A stretch of 64,000 nucleotides of DNA, from contig VXBP01007598.1 of assembly GCA_013400115.1 (NCBI GenBank), positions 558,001 through 622,000 on the forward strand, given 5' to 3'. This document shows positions 44,006-55,700 of the stretch, in pieces. The stretch is from Rhinopomastus cyanomelas (taxonomy: Eukaryota > Chordata > Aves > Bucerotiformes > Rhinopomastidae). Under the pieces are notes generated by a model. It ran no database searches, was not told the DNA's origin, and saw nothing but the letters and a program-made list of their open reading frames with translations. The position numbers and the translations under genes are program-made. Position 1 is the stretch's first letter, and each line of letters starts with the position of its first letter.

Positions 44006-46340
44006 TGAACACAGACAGAGGCCTTCAGTGGCTCTCTGTGCTCTGGGAGAAAACAAACAGGTATTGCCCTTCCTCTCTCAGACAGCAGAGCAGCCACGGA
44101 GAAGGAGGGCAGTGCCAGTGCCTCCTGGAGACCACCCCTTCCGCGCAAGCAGGAACTGCAAATAAAATGCATCTCTGGTCGGGGGAGGCCAGGCTTCTGT
44201 TCAGGGTTTTCTTACTATCTTTCTGTCTTCTGCTGCTGTAGTCCCCACTGAGGCTGTGCCCGTTGGCTCCCAGTCAGAACACTGGGCATTATGGTCAAAA
44301 GCAGCAGCTCAGTGCCCTGCCCCAGGCAGCTGAACAAACAACTTAGACCTGTTGGCGCACCTGGGTCCGGCTCAAGAACAGGGGCACCTGGAAATGAGCA
44401 GACTCCTTCTGCAGAGGGCTGGCCAAAGGCAGGTGGTCCTTCACCCCAGCCCCTGTCCACCTCCCTAAATCCAGCTGGGCTTATGCCCAGGTCAAGTACA
44501 TGAACTCTCTCATCTGACCACTTCAGCAGACGATCAAGGAGCACTGAGCAGAGCCAGTGCCAGATGCACTGTGGTTTTGGTCCCCGTCGACAGCCTCAGA
44601 GACAAGCACACCAGTGTAAGCCCTAAGCAGACTGCTGCGTGGCTTTTGCCCCACGAGGTAAAAAAAGAGTTTCCTCCTGCATCTCCCCCTCTTCCCTGAC
44701 GTTCTGCACGTCCCCACAACTACCAACACCAAACACTTGTGTCGTCAGCACCCAGCGCTGTCTCAGTGTGCACGGGAAGGAAGAGCAGTTCCTTCTTTCT
44801 ATCTTAAAATAAAGGCCCTAAAAGACATTCTGCTCTTTTTTAAAACCCTAAAGTTGATCTTCCTAAGCCTCAAAGGGAGGTGGAGTGAACGAGCAAGACC
44901 AAAGCCCTTAAGCTGAATGATACCTTCCTCCCTACTGCTCCGAGAGAGATTTTTTGGTGCAAATACATCCATAGCCCACATCTAATGCCATCTCCCTTCA
45001 CAACAATGTCCCAAATACAGGAGAGGAGCTGAACTGTCATCTCTACCTCAGGATCCTTCCCTCCCCTCACCCTGAAGCTGGGACAGGAAGGGAGAGAGAA
45101 GAGGCCTTGGAGTCTGGTATCTGGCAGCTTTCCTCAAGGAAAGGCTGATGGAGGAAAGAGTTTAACCAGGCAAAATACACAGATGGGATCTTGCAGGACA
45201 ATCTCCAACAAGCCCCTTCCCACTAATACAGGGGGAAGAGCCCAAGTGAAGGGAACACCCACCGCAGACGGTGAACATAACATTGGGATTTGCTTTTGGA
45301 ACAGAAAGCAAGCAGGTGGGCAGCAAACACAAAACCAGCGAGATGGAGGAAAGCAGAGTGGGCGTGCTCTGTGCTGGAGAAGACAGTCCTCATGTGAGCG
45401 CGTGTGTGCTGAGGCGGGAGGGCACCTCTGGCACCGTCTCTTTGGAAAAGTAATCAGTCGTCCGTCCCAGGAAGACCCCTGGGCGAGTTCCTCCCTTCTG
45501 CTCCCTCACAACGGCGTGCTGTTCCCCTCGGTAAGCATGCGCCATACATACGCTACCGTGCGGGTGTATTTACACGCGACGAGCTCTGCTAGGTCTCAGC
45601 AGAGGTCTCTGGTACAATGCTCCAGTACAACAACAGAAAGTTTCGGTGTTCGCGGTGAGGCCATCTTTGCATCACTACAGCTCAGGACAGTCTCTGCTCC
45701 TCTTGAGCTCTGTTCCAGCTGTGCACTCCTCGCTCGGAACCAGCTGCTGCAAGGAGATAATATTTGAAGAGCGATGAGGAGAAAGCGTGGCCAGTGGTAG
45801 AAATTCGCAGCTCCAGCTTAGCAGGCAGCAACAGCGGTGGCAGGGGGAACTCCACCCCCAGGAGTGCCCCAAGGGTTGGTCCTTGGCATGGGTGAGTCCA
45901 TTTCTCTCCGAGGCTGGCAAAGTTTTGGGGAGGATACAAATCTATGGTCAGGTAAATGCAAGGCAGGGAAGGAGGATGAGGAGCAGCAAACGGAAGACAC
46001 GGTGCCTAGAAAGCAGAAGGGCATCAAGACTCTCAGGAACAGGGTGGCAAAGTCCTTCATGGGGATGGCACGAGCACAGGAGGCCAGCTGGGCTGGCAGG
46101 GTGTGAGGACACGTGAGCATGTAGGATGGCAGTTTCTATAGATGACTCCTCACAATTAGCATCATCTCGAGGGGAAACAGGGCAAGAGTTAGGTCAATAG
46201 GCTCTTTTTTTTTTACCTTTTCTTCTTCTTTTACTAAAAAATAAATCACAAACTAGATCTCTGTAGGCAGAAAGGGTCCCTGGGAGGCGACGGGGAAGGG
46301 AAGCGGGGAGGTCTGTGCTGTTTTGGTGCTGGTGGTGTGG

Positions 46341-46778
46341 CTACACCAGGCTGCGTGAGCCACTGGAGTACCTACGCCTCTGAAGCAGGGAGCTTGGGGG
46401 GCAATACTGGTGTGGGTGGTTGTAGGGAGGTGGCGGAGGCGGGAGGGGAGGCTGATGGACCAGCTTCATGGGGGTCCCGGGGAGCCCGCTGCCCACACCA
46501 CACCAGGGGGCGGAGGTGCAGGAATCGGAGGTGACGTAGCGTGTCAGAGTCTGGTTGAGGGCCGGCTCCATTCGAGCGAGGCACGGCTTGTCCAAGACAA
46601 TGACTTTGACAATCTGCTGGCACTGTACAAGTGTCCCCACCGAGGTGGGGTGCGAGGGCACCAGTGCTGTCTCTAGCCGTTCCCGTGGCACGTTAGGACG
46701 CATGCTGGGCTGCATTCCACTCTCGGGCGCCAGGGCGGAGTTGTGCTGGTACGTTTGAAGCCTGTTGTGAATTGACAC
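46341..46778 (-). CDS. IQSEC3: IQSEC3 last coding exon: proline-rich tail and PDZ ligand
   Basis: Acceptor gtttctaaactag; stop TAG at 46343-46341 on the minus strand. The 145 residues begin VSIHNRLQTYQHNS and include QQIVKVIVLDKPCLARMEPA and a proline run (PPLPPPPPPYNHPHQYCPP). The end SGSRSLV has Ser at -2 and Val at 0, a class I PDZ ligand. The proline run fits an SH3 ligand. Confidence 0.93.
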   Translation of the reverse strand: MSIHNRLQTYQHNSALAPESGMQPSMRPNVPRERLETALVPSHPTSVGTLVQCQQIVKVIVLDKPCLARMEPALNQTLTRYVTSDSCTSAPWCGVGSGLPGTPMKLVHQPPLPPPPPPYNHPHQYCPPSSLLQRRRYSSGSRSLV

Positions 46779-49700
46779 CTAGTTTAGAAACAGCCAGAGA
46801 AGCATTAAATGTTACAAGACTTTTCCCATCTGCTGCCACTGGCTGCCCTGACCCCCGCCAGCGGTCGGCTCGGCGTGCACCAGACCCTCCTCCCCCACAA
46901 AACCACGCCAGGCGCCACCCCAGCAGCCCCTCATCCCCCTAGGCCTGAGCGCCCCGTCCTTTCCGTCGCGTCGCAGGTGGCAGGGCCGGCACTCCCCAGT
47001 GCGGCACAACTCTGATTATCCAGACAGCACAGGGAACACAAACCAGCTCTAGGAGAGGAGGCGCCCCTGAATTCTCGCGGCAGTGAGTGGACCTGCGAGG
47101 CATGCCCTGGGCCCCCAGCAAAAGGGAGCGGGGAGCCAGACAGCAAGGCTTCAGATCATCAGCTGAATCCGAGAGAGAGAGAGAGAGAGACAGGCTCGAG
47201 CCCTACCTCCCGGCTCCCTGCCTCTCCAAGCAGGAAGGTTCACCACACGACTGGCTAATCTCTTTACCAAGGCAAAAGCAGAAATCTGACATTGTCTAGC
47301 AAAAGGCAGCTCCCTCTGAGCCATTTGATGGTTTGTCAGTGAAAGGAAATGATTTCTAAAAAAAGAAAAAAGAAAGGAAAAAATGCTCATCTAGCTCACA
47401 CAATGATAAAAGAAATTCGTGATGAAATGGCAGCAGATTAGATAATCTCAAAGAAATGGAAATGTTCCTCTGCTGGCAGAGTATTACTTGTGCAGCTGAG
47501 AGGGGAAAGGAAAGCAGGAGGTCATCAGGGTCTCCACAGAAAGATGCTGATAATGAAGTCAAGTAAGGGAGCTCATCGAGTCCATTCTGAAAAGGAGGAG
47601 CTGGCCTGGACCAGTGGTCCCTAGCAGGGAAAGCACAGCAGGAAAATGATGCTTCCCAAATGGCGGATGAAGTTACAGTTCCTCCAGGCAAGGGCACGAG
47701 CTGATGGAGACCTCAAACCACAGGCAACTTGCTGTTTCAAAACAAACTGTCATTCAAGTGACTAATCCTGGGTGGGAAAACAAGCGTTGGCAGGTTGGCA
47801 CTTCCAGCTGGGCAGGGGTGCCCTGATAGTTTGGCATTGCTGGGCAGCAGCACCAGCAACTGGGAAGGAGGAGTTGTGGAGTGGCCAAGCTTCCCACCAT
47901 GCTGCGACAAGGATGACCCGTCTGTCCCTACTCATGCACGGAGGTTGCTCAGACTCGCTGCACAGCAGGACGCAACGCTGTGTGGATGTTTATTTGGGCA
48001 GTGGAACATCCCACAGAAAAAAGTATCTGCTGGGCCAGAAGTGCTAATGACATTCTCCACAAAGAAACACTCCTCCCAATGGGAATAGGAAAACGGGTGG
48101 TAGAAGCATCTTCCCCTGGAAGGGGGTGTCTGCAGGGAAATGGGGTGCTTTCCAGGGAGAAGAAACAGCCCTCATGCCTCAGAGAGGAGGTGAATTCCTC
48201 AAGTATAGGCACTACGACAAGAGGGGAAAGAACTATCCTGGAAAAGGGCAAATCCACAACAAAGGAAATATTCCAGACAGGGAGAGAGCAGGAAGTAGTA
48301 GATAAGATTTTCAGTGTGAAGATCACATTTTCCTGTTTCCCCACAGGCAGTGGGAGGATGGGTGTCTGTGAAGAAACAGGCAACCCACTGGATGCTAAAC
48401 ATCCCACAAAGATAGATGTGCACAGGACAGACAAGCTCCCTGCCTAGGAAGGTGAAGCTTTCAGGGGAAGCCAGGTATATAAAGGCCATGCTTAACCCCC
48501 TTCAAGGAGTGATGGAGACACAGAGCTGCAGAGATTGTGCAGGAAAGCTGGGCTGCAGGGAATTTGCATGTGATGCTGCATGGAGTTAGCATGTCAGGTA
48601 AGTCTTTAGTAGGATTCTCAGTCTCCCCATAAGCAGTGGGGTGGGTTAGTCTACAGCGTTTGGGAGCTTGGTCCATGAAGGATGTTACAGTTATAAAAAA
48701 GGATTGAAAATGCTTTGAAGTTTAGTTTGGATTTGAAAGTTGTATTACCCGTCCTAGCAGTAACTTTTAATTGTATCTCTGGAAATTGGTAAAATTGTCA
48801 GTCTGGCTGGGGAGGCATTGATTAAAACCTGAGAAAAGAAACAACAGAGAATGTGAGAAGAGCTGAAGTGAGAGAAAATTACTTACCTCAGCTGCTCTGC
48901 ACTCTACTTACCTCCACTGTGCTGTCCGAGACCTTCTCCCCCATCTCTTTCTTGCCTTTGAAATAAAACAGAAGATCCCTCTCAGGAGGCCTGTACCTCT
49001 AGTCAAGAGCTGGCCCTCATACTGTGTTCTGGAAAGCTAAAGGAAGAGGTGCAGAGCCAAACAAGACTCTTGGCTGTGAGAACAAATGCAGACTTTCTTG
49101 CAATCTGATGGTGGGAGAAGGCCCCTTTGAGGTCTTATCTTTAGGTCCTGCTCTCAGTGGACTCTGGTGAGTTGGCAGCCACTCATCTCTGCACTTGAGT
49201 TTTGCTAGCATACAAGGCAAGACATCAACTGGCACAAAGCTTTTGGCACAAAAAGGCCAGTCCAAAGTCTTTATGAAGAGGGTGGAGGAAGTTAATCGTG
49301 CAGTTACTCTGTGTTGCCTCAGCTCACTGAAGAAAAAGTGGGTCAGGTTCTCCAGCAGCTACCTGAGCTCCGTCAGTAATGTTTCTTTGCTAGATGTTAG
49401 AGCTACAGACTGCTTAGTGAGACTTTAATAGCTTTTCCAGGGTATTTGAAGAATACATAGGTTCTCCTATTCCCACTGAGTGCCCAAGGCTAAATAGAAT
49501 ACAAAACTGAACACTGTTTTGCAGTTATTCTCACAGGAATGAGGAAGGCTACATTCACAAAGGCAACACTTCTTGACCAAGAGAAGCTGGGTGTCCTCTT
49601 ACCTGTTGGAGAGCCTTGTTTAGACTGCAGTTCCATCTGGGCTCCATTGGTCCTTAGCGAAAGTGCTTTTGTCCCTTGCTGTTTCTCCAGCTCCCCTGCA

Positions 49701-52700
49701 AGACATGCAGAAGTGAACGAGGAGAAGAATGGAGGGAAGGACACCAGCGAACTCAAGGAGCAATATGGGAAGTCAACAAGGAGAATTAACGGAAGAAAAT
49801 GACAGAACAGTGTCAAGGAGGGGGGGAAAGAGGAAGAGCCAAGGGAAAAAAAGAGGAAACTGGAGAGGACACGTAGAGAAACTTACACTTTGCCACACAA
49901 CCTTGTATGCGTGACCTGCATTTATACAGAATAGGTTATTGCTGCACAAGAGGGAACCACTGATGCTGGGCTACTTTGGGTCACCAGTTTACACATGAAT
50001 ATCTGGTCCGTACAAGACGGGCCACAGAGCGACACGCTTCAGACTGCTTGTCCCCTAGGAATTCCCGAAGGACAATCCTGCTAAGGCTACCAGACCTGTC
50101 TTGTGCTTCCCAGATAGCTACAGACCCGTGTTTACATAGACAAAGGAGTACAGGATGGGGAAGAGTCTGCTGGGTGTGCCAGTCTAAGCGTCACTATTCC
50201 AGGCTGCTGTGACACAGAGGCTGTTTCATAAGCACCATAAGTAAAGTTCTTCCATTTCTCCTTACTGGTGAACAGAAGAACAACCCTGTGCAGACCTGTG
50301 CCACTCATCCTCTTTCCCTCTGTTCCTGAAGAACCCACGTCCTTTAACCTGTTTACCCTGGTAGACAGATGCAACGGGATGGAACTGGAATGTGAATTCT
50401 ATTAGAGGCCCTTACATTCAATTCGTATCTGCTCCAGCTCTGTCACTTCTGCTATTGACTCTTTCAGATCTTCCACAAACTTTTGCATTTCCTCAGCACC
50501 CAGAGCGCAGAAGTGTAATACCTGTTTCTTCTCTGAGCCCGACACGGGAGTCACCAGAGTGATGCCATGGGGGTAATCTGTAAAGATGTGTCAACAAAAC
50601 AGAGAGCTGTGAGGAGGCATCCTTGCTGTAGAAGTTGGCTGCTTTGGCACCCATACAGGACAGAACGCTTCCAGCATAGGCTCAACACAACAGCACAATC
50701 ACAGTTTGTCACACTGCAAACTATGGGAACTTGCAGCATTGCTGTCCTCCAAGGAAACAGACGGTCAAGCTGCAAGAGCAAGGCGAGTGCCACCAGCATC
50801 ACAGAATCACAGATTCATAGAATGGTAGGGACCTCGAGGGAGTCTCTAGTCCAACTCTACTGCTAAAGGCAGGATCGCCTAGGGCAGGTCACACAGGGAT
50901 GCATCCAGGCAGGTTTTGAAAGTCTCCAAAGCAGGATACTCCACCACCTCTCTGGGAAGACTGTTCCAGTGCTCCAATCATCATCACAGTAGAGTTTTTC
51001 CCGATGTTGAGGTGGAACCTTCTGTGTTCCATCTTGTACTCATTGCCTCTTGTCCTATCACATGGCATCACTGAAAACCAACTGGCCCCTTCAGATATCT
51101 AGAGACATTAGTAAGATTCCCTCCCAGTCTTCTCCAGACTAAACAGTGTCAGTTCTCTCAGCCTTTCCTCACAGGAGAGTTGGTCAAATCCCTTAGTCAT
51201 CCTCATAGCTGTCTGCTGGACCCTTTCCAACAGCTCCCTATGTCTCTTGAAATGGGGAGACCAAAACTGGACACAGTACTCCAGGTGTGGTTGAATCAGG
51301 GCAGAGACATGGGGGAAAAGAGCATCACAGTCCCACCAAAACCAGAAAACTCTAGCTCTTCGTTAAACCTAGCGCAACATTGGCTCTGAGAATCCGCACA
51401 CGGAGGTAGGACTGTAAAGCTCTTCTGAACCTGAGGAGGAGAGACTAGCAACACGTTTTCTCCTGCGGAAGATGCAGCAGAGGTTGGCTCCTGGACACAC
51501 TCAGAGTGTCAACACTTCTCCCCAGTCTCCACTTCTATCAGTAGAGAACATGGTAGGAATAACACAGCATGGGTGGGGAGCTCATTGTGCTGTGCAGAGA
51601 GGATGGCAAAGAGATGACACTGCTTTGTAGGTGTCCACTGAGTACTCCCCAACAGCCAAGACACACATGAACACAAATGGAATTACACATTCAGAAAGTG
51701 AAAACATCACAGCAAAAGGCTTTGTGTTTTAAAGATCAGCTTGGTGTGCAGGGAGGTTGTGGCTGGAGATTCAGCCAGCAGAAAGAGAGTGAGGATGCAG
51801 AGAACTTGCTACACTTGTGATGGGACTTTCTCTACCTTTTACTCAATGGCCAGTGGTTTCAATCTCTTTTCAATCTCTTCCCTCTCACCTTTCTCTACAT
51901 TTAATTCTTCTCTTCTCCTGTTCTGATCTCTCTTCTCCTCCACTGCAGAACTGTCTGCTTGACTTCCCCACCGTCTTTCTTTACCAATCTTTACCAAACA
52001 AATCAAATGACCAGCCTGCTATTTGTTTCTAGCCCTCGCCTCCCCGAGTCAGCATCCCAGGCTCCTATTTCCACCCTGTTTCTGTCTCATCTGTTCAGAT
52101 CACAAGCTTTTTAGGACATCTACTTTTCTGTGTCTGCAGGGGATACACAACAGGATGTCTTTGCCAGAAGATCTTTGAGCACTCCCAAGATAGTCTTGAT
52201 ACCCCTGAAAGCTGGTCTCAACTTTGATGGTGCCTCCTGGGGATGCTCAGTTATGAATTACTCTTTTGTACGTACAGGGATATAAAAGCCTCTGCATGCT
52301 GCAGAAAGTAGAGGGTTGAGAAAGTAACTCGAACTGCTGTAAGAAACTTAGGACAGCCACAGTGCTGCTACAGTCTTCCTTCCTTGCGGCACGTTCCGCA
52401 GGTGCCCACAAAAGCCACAGCGTGCATCAGTCACGCTTGCCTGGGACTGCTGCGCAGCCCCGCTGCCTGCACCAGCAGGAATCCTGCCTGTTTCTGGACT
52501 TTCTCCACTGCACAACCAGTCTCAATCATGACACATCATGGCTCTATTCCCAGACCATCAAGGTCAGGCTGACTAGGGCTGGCCCCTTGCCATCTATGGT
52601 GGGTGCTGTTCCAAGGGCTCTGCTTGTGTCTCGGGAACCTTGCAGCACAGCACGGCATGGCACGGCACGCTTTGGGAAACGAGCCTTTATCGATGTCAGA

Positions 52701-55700
52701 CCTAGAGGTGGGAGTTGTAAATGTGGGCATGAGGGGAAAGGGGCTAATGCTGGCAGCAGCAGTTTTGTCAGTGATGTTCTTCACCTGCCGTTGGCTTTCC
52801 AGAGCAATGAAATGTATTTGGGGGTGGATTCCCTCATTCTTCCCCACTAGGGCTCTCCCTGCCACCATGACAAGCCAGATCCTTCAGTGAGCTTAAGTCC
52901 AGCATTTTGAAGGTGCTCAGACTTAGCAAGAGGTACCAAGAGCCTCTTCTCATCACGCTGTACACGCGCAGTGGTCTCAGCACCGAGCCTCAGTTTCCTC
53001 CAATCCATTTTTAACGCAGATCGAATCCTTCTTGTATTGCAAACACACTGGGTGACTCTGCCCTTCTCATGTTCCCTGCCAAAGCCCTACAGGCAACCAT
53101 AGAGCAATGGACTTACATTCATTCTCAAAGAGGTGGAACTGCATCCCTAGCAGGCCGACCGACTTGCAGAATGTGTATGTTGAGGAGCTTTTCTTCTTGG
53201 GACAAAGCTTGAGGATCTGTGGAGGGAGAGACACATCGTTGGGCAGGGTGCTGAGGAACAGTGAGACAAGAACCATGCAAGCTGCTCACAGGAATAAAAA
53301 CTTGTTGCAAGCTCTGTTAATTGTCTTTGGGAGTAATACTTGGCAATGACAGGCTCTTTGCCCAGAAAGCTGCCTGCTGTGCTGCACTTGTAATGACTTC
53401 TGAGATCCTTTAAGCATAGCCCTGAGGCCCACTCAGCATTCTGTCTCCCAGGGATGCTGGGTTTTCGAAGCCCGTGTTTATGACTGCACATGGGTAATTC
53501 TCTTCATCAAGGGCCACATCAAAAGGTGAAGGGAAGCCTGTCAGAAATAACTGAGAACTGGGAACAAGACTACATGTGAATGCTGTGCTACCTTCACTCC
53601 CTCAGCACTACTTCTTATAGAACTGATTCATCACACAGAACCACAGAATCATTAGGGACTGGAAGGGACCTCAAAAGATCATCTAGTCCAATCCCCCTGC
53701 CACAGCAGGATCACCTAGACCATTGAGTAGGGGGATAGGGACAGCAAGGAGCAGACCCTTCCCCAGGTTCACAGCTGTGCAAATGGGTGCAAATGAATAG
53801 GTGGGAAAGCTTTCTTGTCCTCTGCTCCCACAAAAGGAGCCTTTAGCCTCACATCTGCAATATCCCCAGTTTCATTTCACCATTAAATTCAGCAGAACTT
53901 CTACCTTGTTGGCCTTCCTCCCAGTCTCAGTGGACCCCTGTCCTCCCTTCTAAGGGACAGTTTCAGAAGTACTCTGGTAGGATCACACAATCATAGAAGC
54001 ACAGAATGATTTGGGTTGGAAGTGACCCTGAAGATCGTCTAGTTACAACCCTCCTGCCGTTGTCAGAGGCCCCTTCCAGTAGGCCAGGCTGTTCAAAGCC
54101 TTGTACCACCTGGCCTGCAAGACCATCCATCTTTGGGACTTTGGTAAGTAACACCTGCTGTCCTACAGCCTTTGCAGTGTTAGAAGGCAGCACTTTTAAA
54201 GTGCAGGGCAGGAAAGACTGAAAGCGCACGGGAGGGCTCTGTCTACCGTAGCACAGACACGGGACTGAACTTCCCTTTCATGAAATAAACCTCCCTGCTA
54301 GCAAAGGCATGAGAGAGAGCAATGACATCGCCTGGATGGCTGAGGGATCTGACAGCTTGTTTTTTCAAGGGTTAGAGGAATTTTAGGTTTGTTAGGTTTT
54401 TAACGGTGAAGGATCCAGAGCTCTGTACTACAGTGCTGATGGATGAGGAGATAGATGGCCTGCCCTTGAGACAGGTGGAAAATGGATGTTGTGGACTGGT
54501 TTTAGATGGATGGAAATCGGTGAGGCTTTTAGCTCTGCAGTGCCTCACTGCCAGAGCACACTCACCACCAGCAGGTCGTTGAAGAGAAAAACTTCCCTCT
54601 GGTGAGCTGCCTGCTTCTGCACTTTGTTCACATCAGTCACTTCGTACAAGCGGCTGCAGCAGACCAGTCGGCGATGGGGCACAGACAAGACCTGCAGAAA
54701 ACCCACAAGCGTGTGCAGAGGCTGAGAGAGATGCCACTGCAGGTGTTCTCTGCCCTCAGCCTGCACAGTCCTGCCCAGTGACAGCAGCACAAGCCAATTC
54801 TGCCCACCCTGCTCGCCAGCACTCGTCACCACAACTGTTCCTGCTGATGCGGCGGCAGAGAGAGCTATGCCGTGGATAAACCAGAGGAGTGGGACAGACT
54901 ATAGGCGACGCTCGTGCTCACACATCGCTCCATTAAACATCTGCAGGTGTCCTGGGCTTTGAGAAGCGACTCTGCTCATTTCGGGTAAACGGTACTGCGT
55001 GCTTCTGCATTCCAGACTGCTTACTGCTAAGGAAGCTGCCTCTTCTTTTTGCTCAGATAAAGGGAGTGACTTCATCAAGAGGAACAAGGAAAGGACTACA
55101 GAAGAGGACCAGGGGCAGACAAGAGGGCAGTGAGGGAGTGGAGGCAAGAGTGTGAGTGGGCACCAGCATGGCTGTGGGTGCTCACCGTTTTCATCCCGAC
55201 TATGGACTTCTCCACTTTGGTGACATAAGTCACATGGTCCTCATTGGATTTCAGTTCTTTCTGCTGGATCCTCTCGTAGATCCCCACCACCAGCTCTCGT
55301 GGGATGTCAGCACCATCATCCACCCCTGCCAACCATAGAAAATGTTGAAGAACACGGAGAAAAGGAGAAGAAAGAACCAGTGCTCCCTGACAGGCAGCTA
55401 CTGCCTCTACATTGTGCAGTGCTGAGAAGGCTGAAGGAAAAAGAGCAGTACTTGGCTTTATGCTGTCTTCTTTCTTGCTCTAGTGCACCATCAGGAGAGA
55501 CTGACATCTCCAAGGCCATTGCAGAAGATGTCATTATTCCATTGCTCTGCATGGTGGCTCCTTTCCATGTGTTCCCCAAGGTTTTATAGCCACAATTTCA
55601 CATTCATATATCTTGGGCCACTCAGCAGCAACCTCTGCATTGATTTCATATAATCAGAAGCACTAGATGTAGAGGAGATCTATGATGGGATTCAGCTGCT

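Larger units (their letters stand above)
36642..46340. other. Convergent intergenic interval between the GAT1-like gene and IQSEC3
   Basis: It holds the 3' UTRs of both convergent genes. I found no canonical AATAAA on the plus strand in the first kilobases after the GAT1-like stop, only weak CATAAA variants near 37095 and 37493. On the minus strand there are several signals for IQSEC3. Also present are a short ATCAC repeat (37688-37713), one undetermined base at 37994 and a CpG-rich patch at 41.2-41.5 kb. No CR1 end was recognised here. Long open frames exist but resemble no family. Confidence 0.6.

Noticed and set aside
49490..49602. Read-through of the IQSEC3 linker exon into its intron
   Set aside because: A good GTAAGA donor at the end of the exon and the phase-correct micro-exon explain the structure without intron retention.
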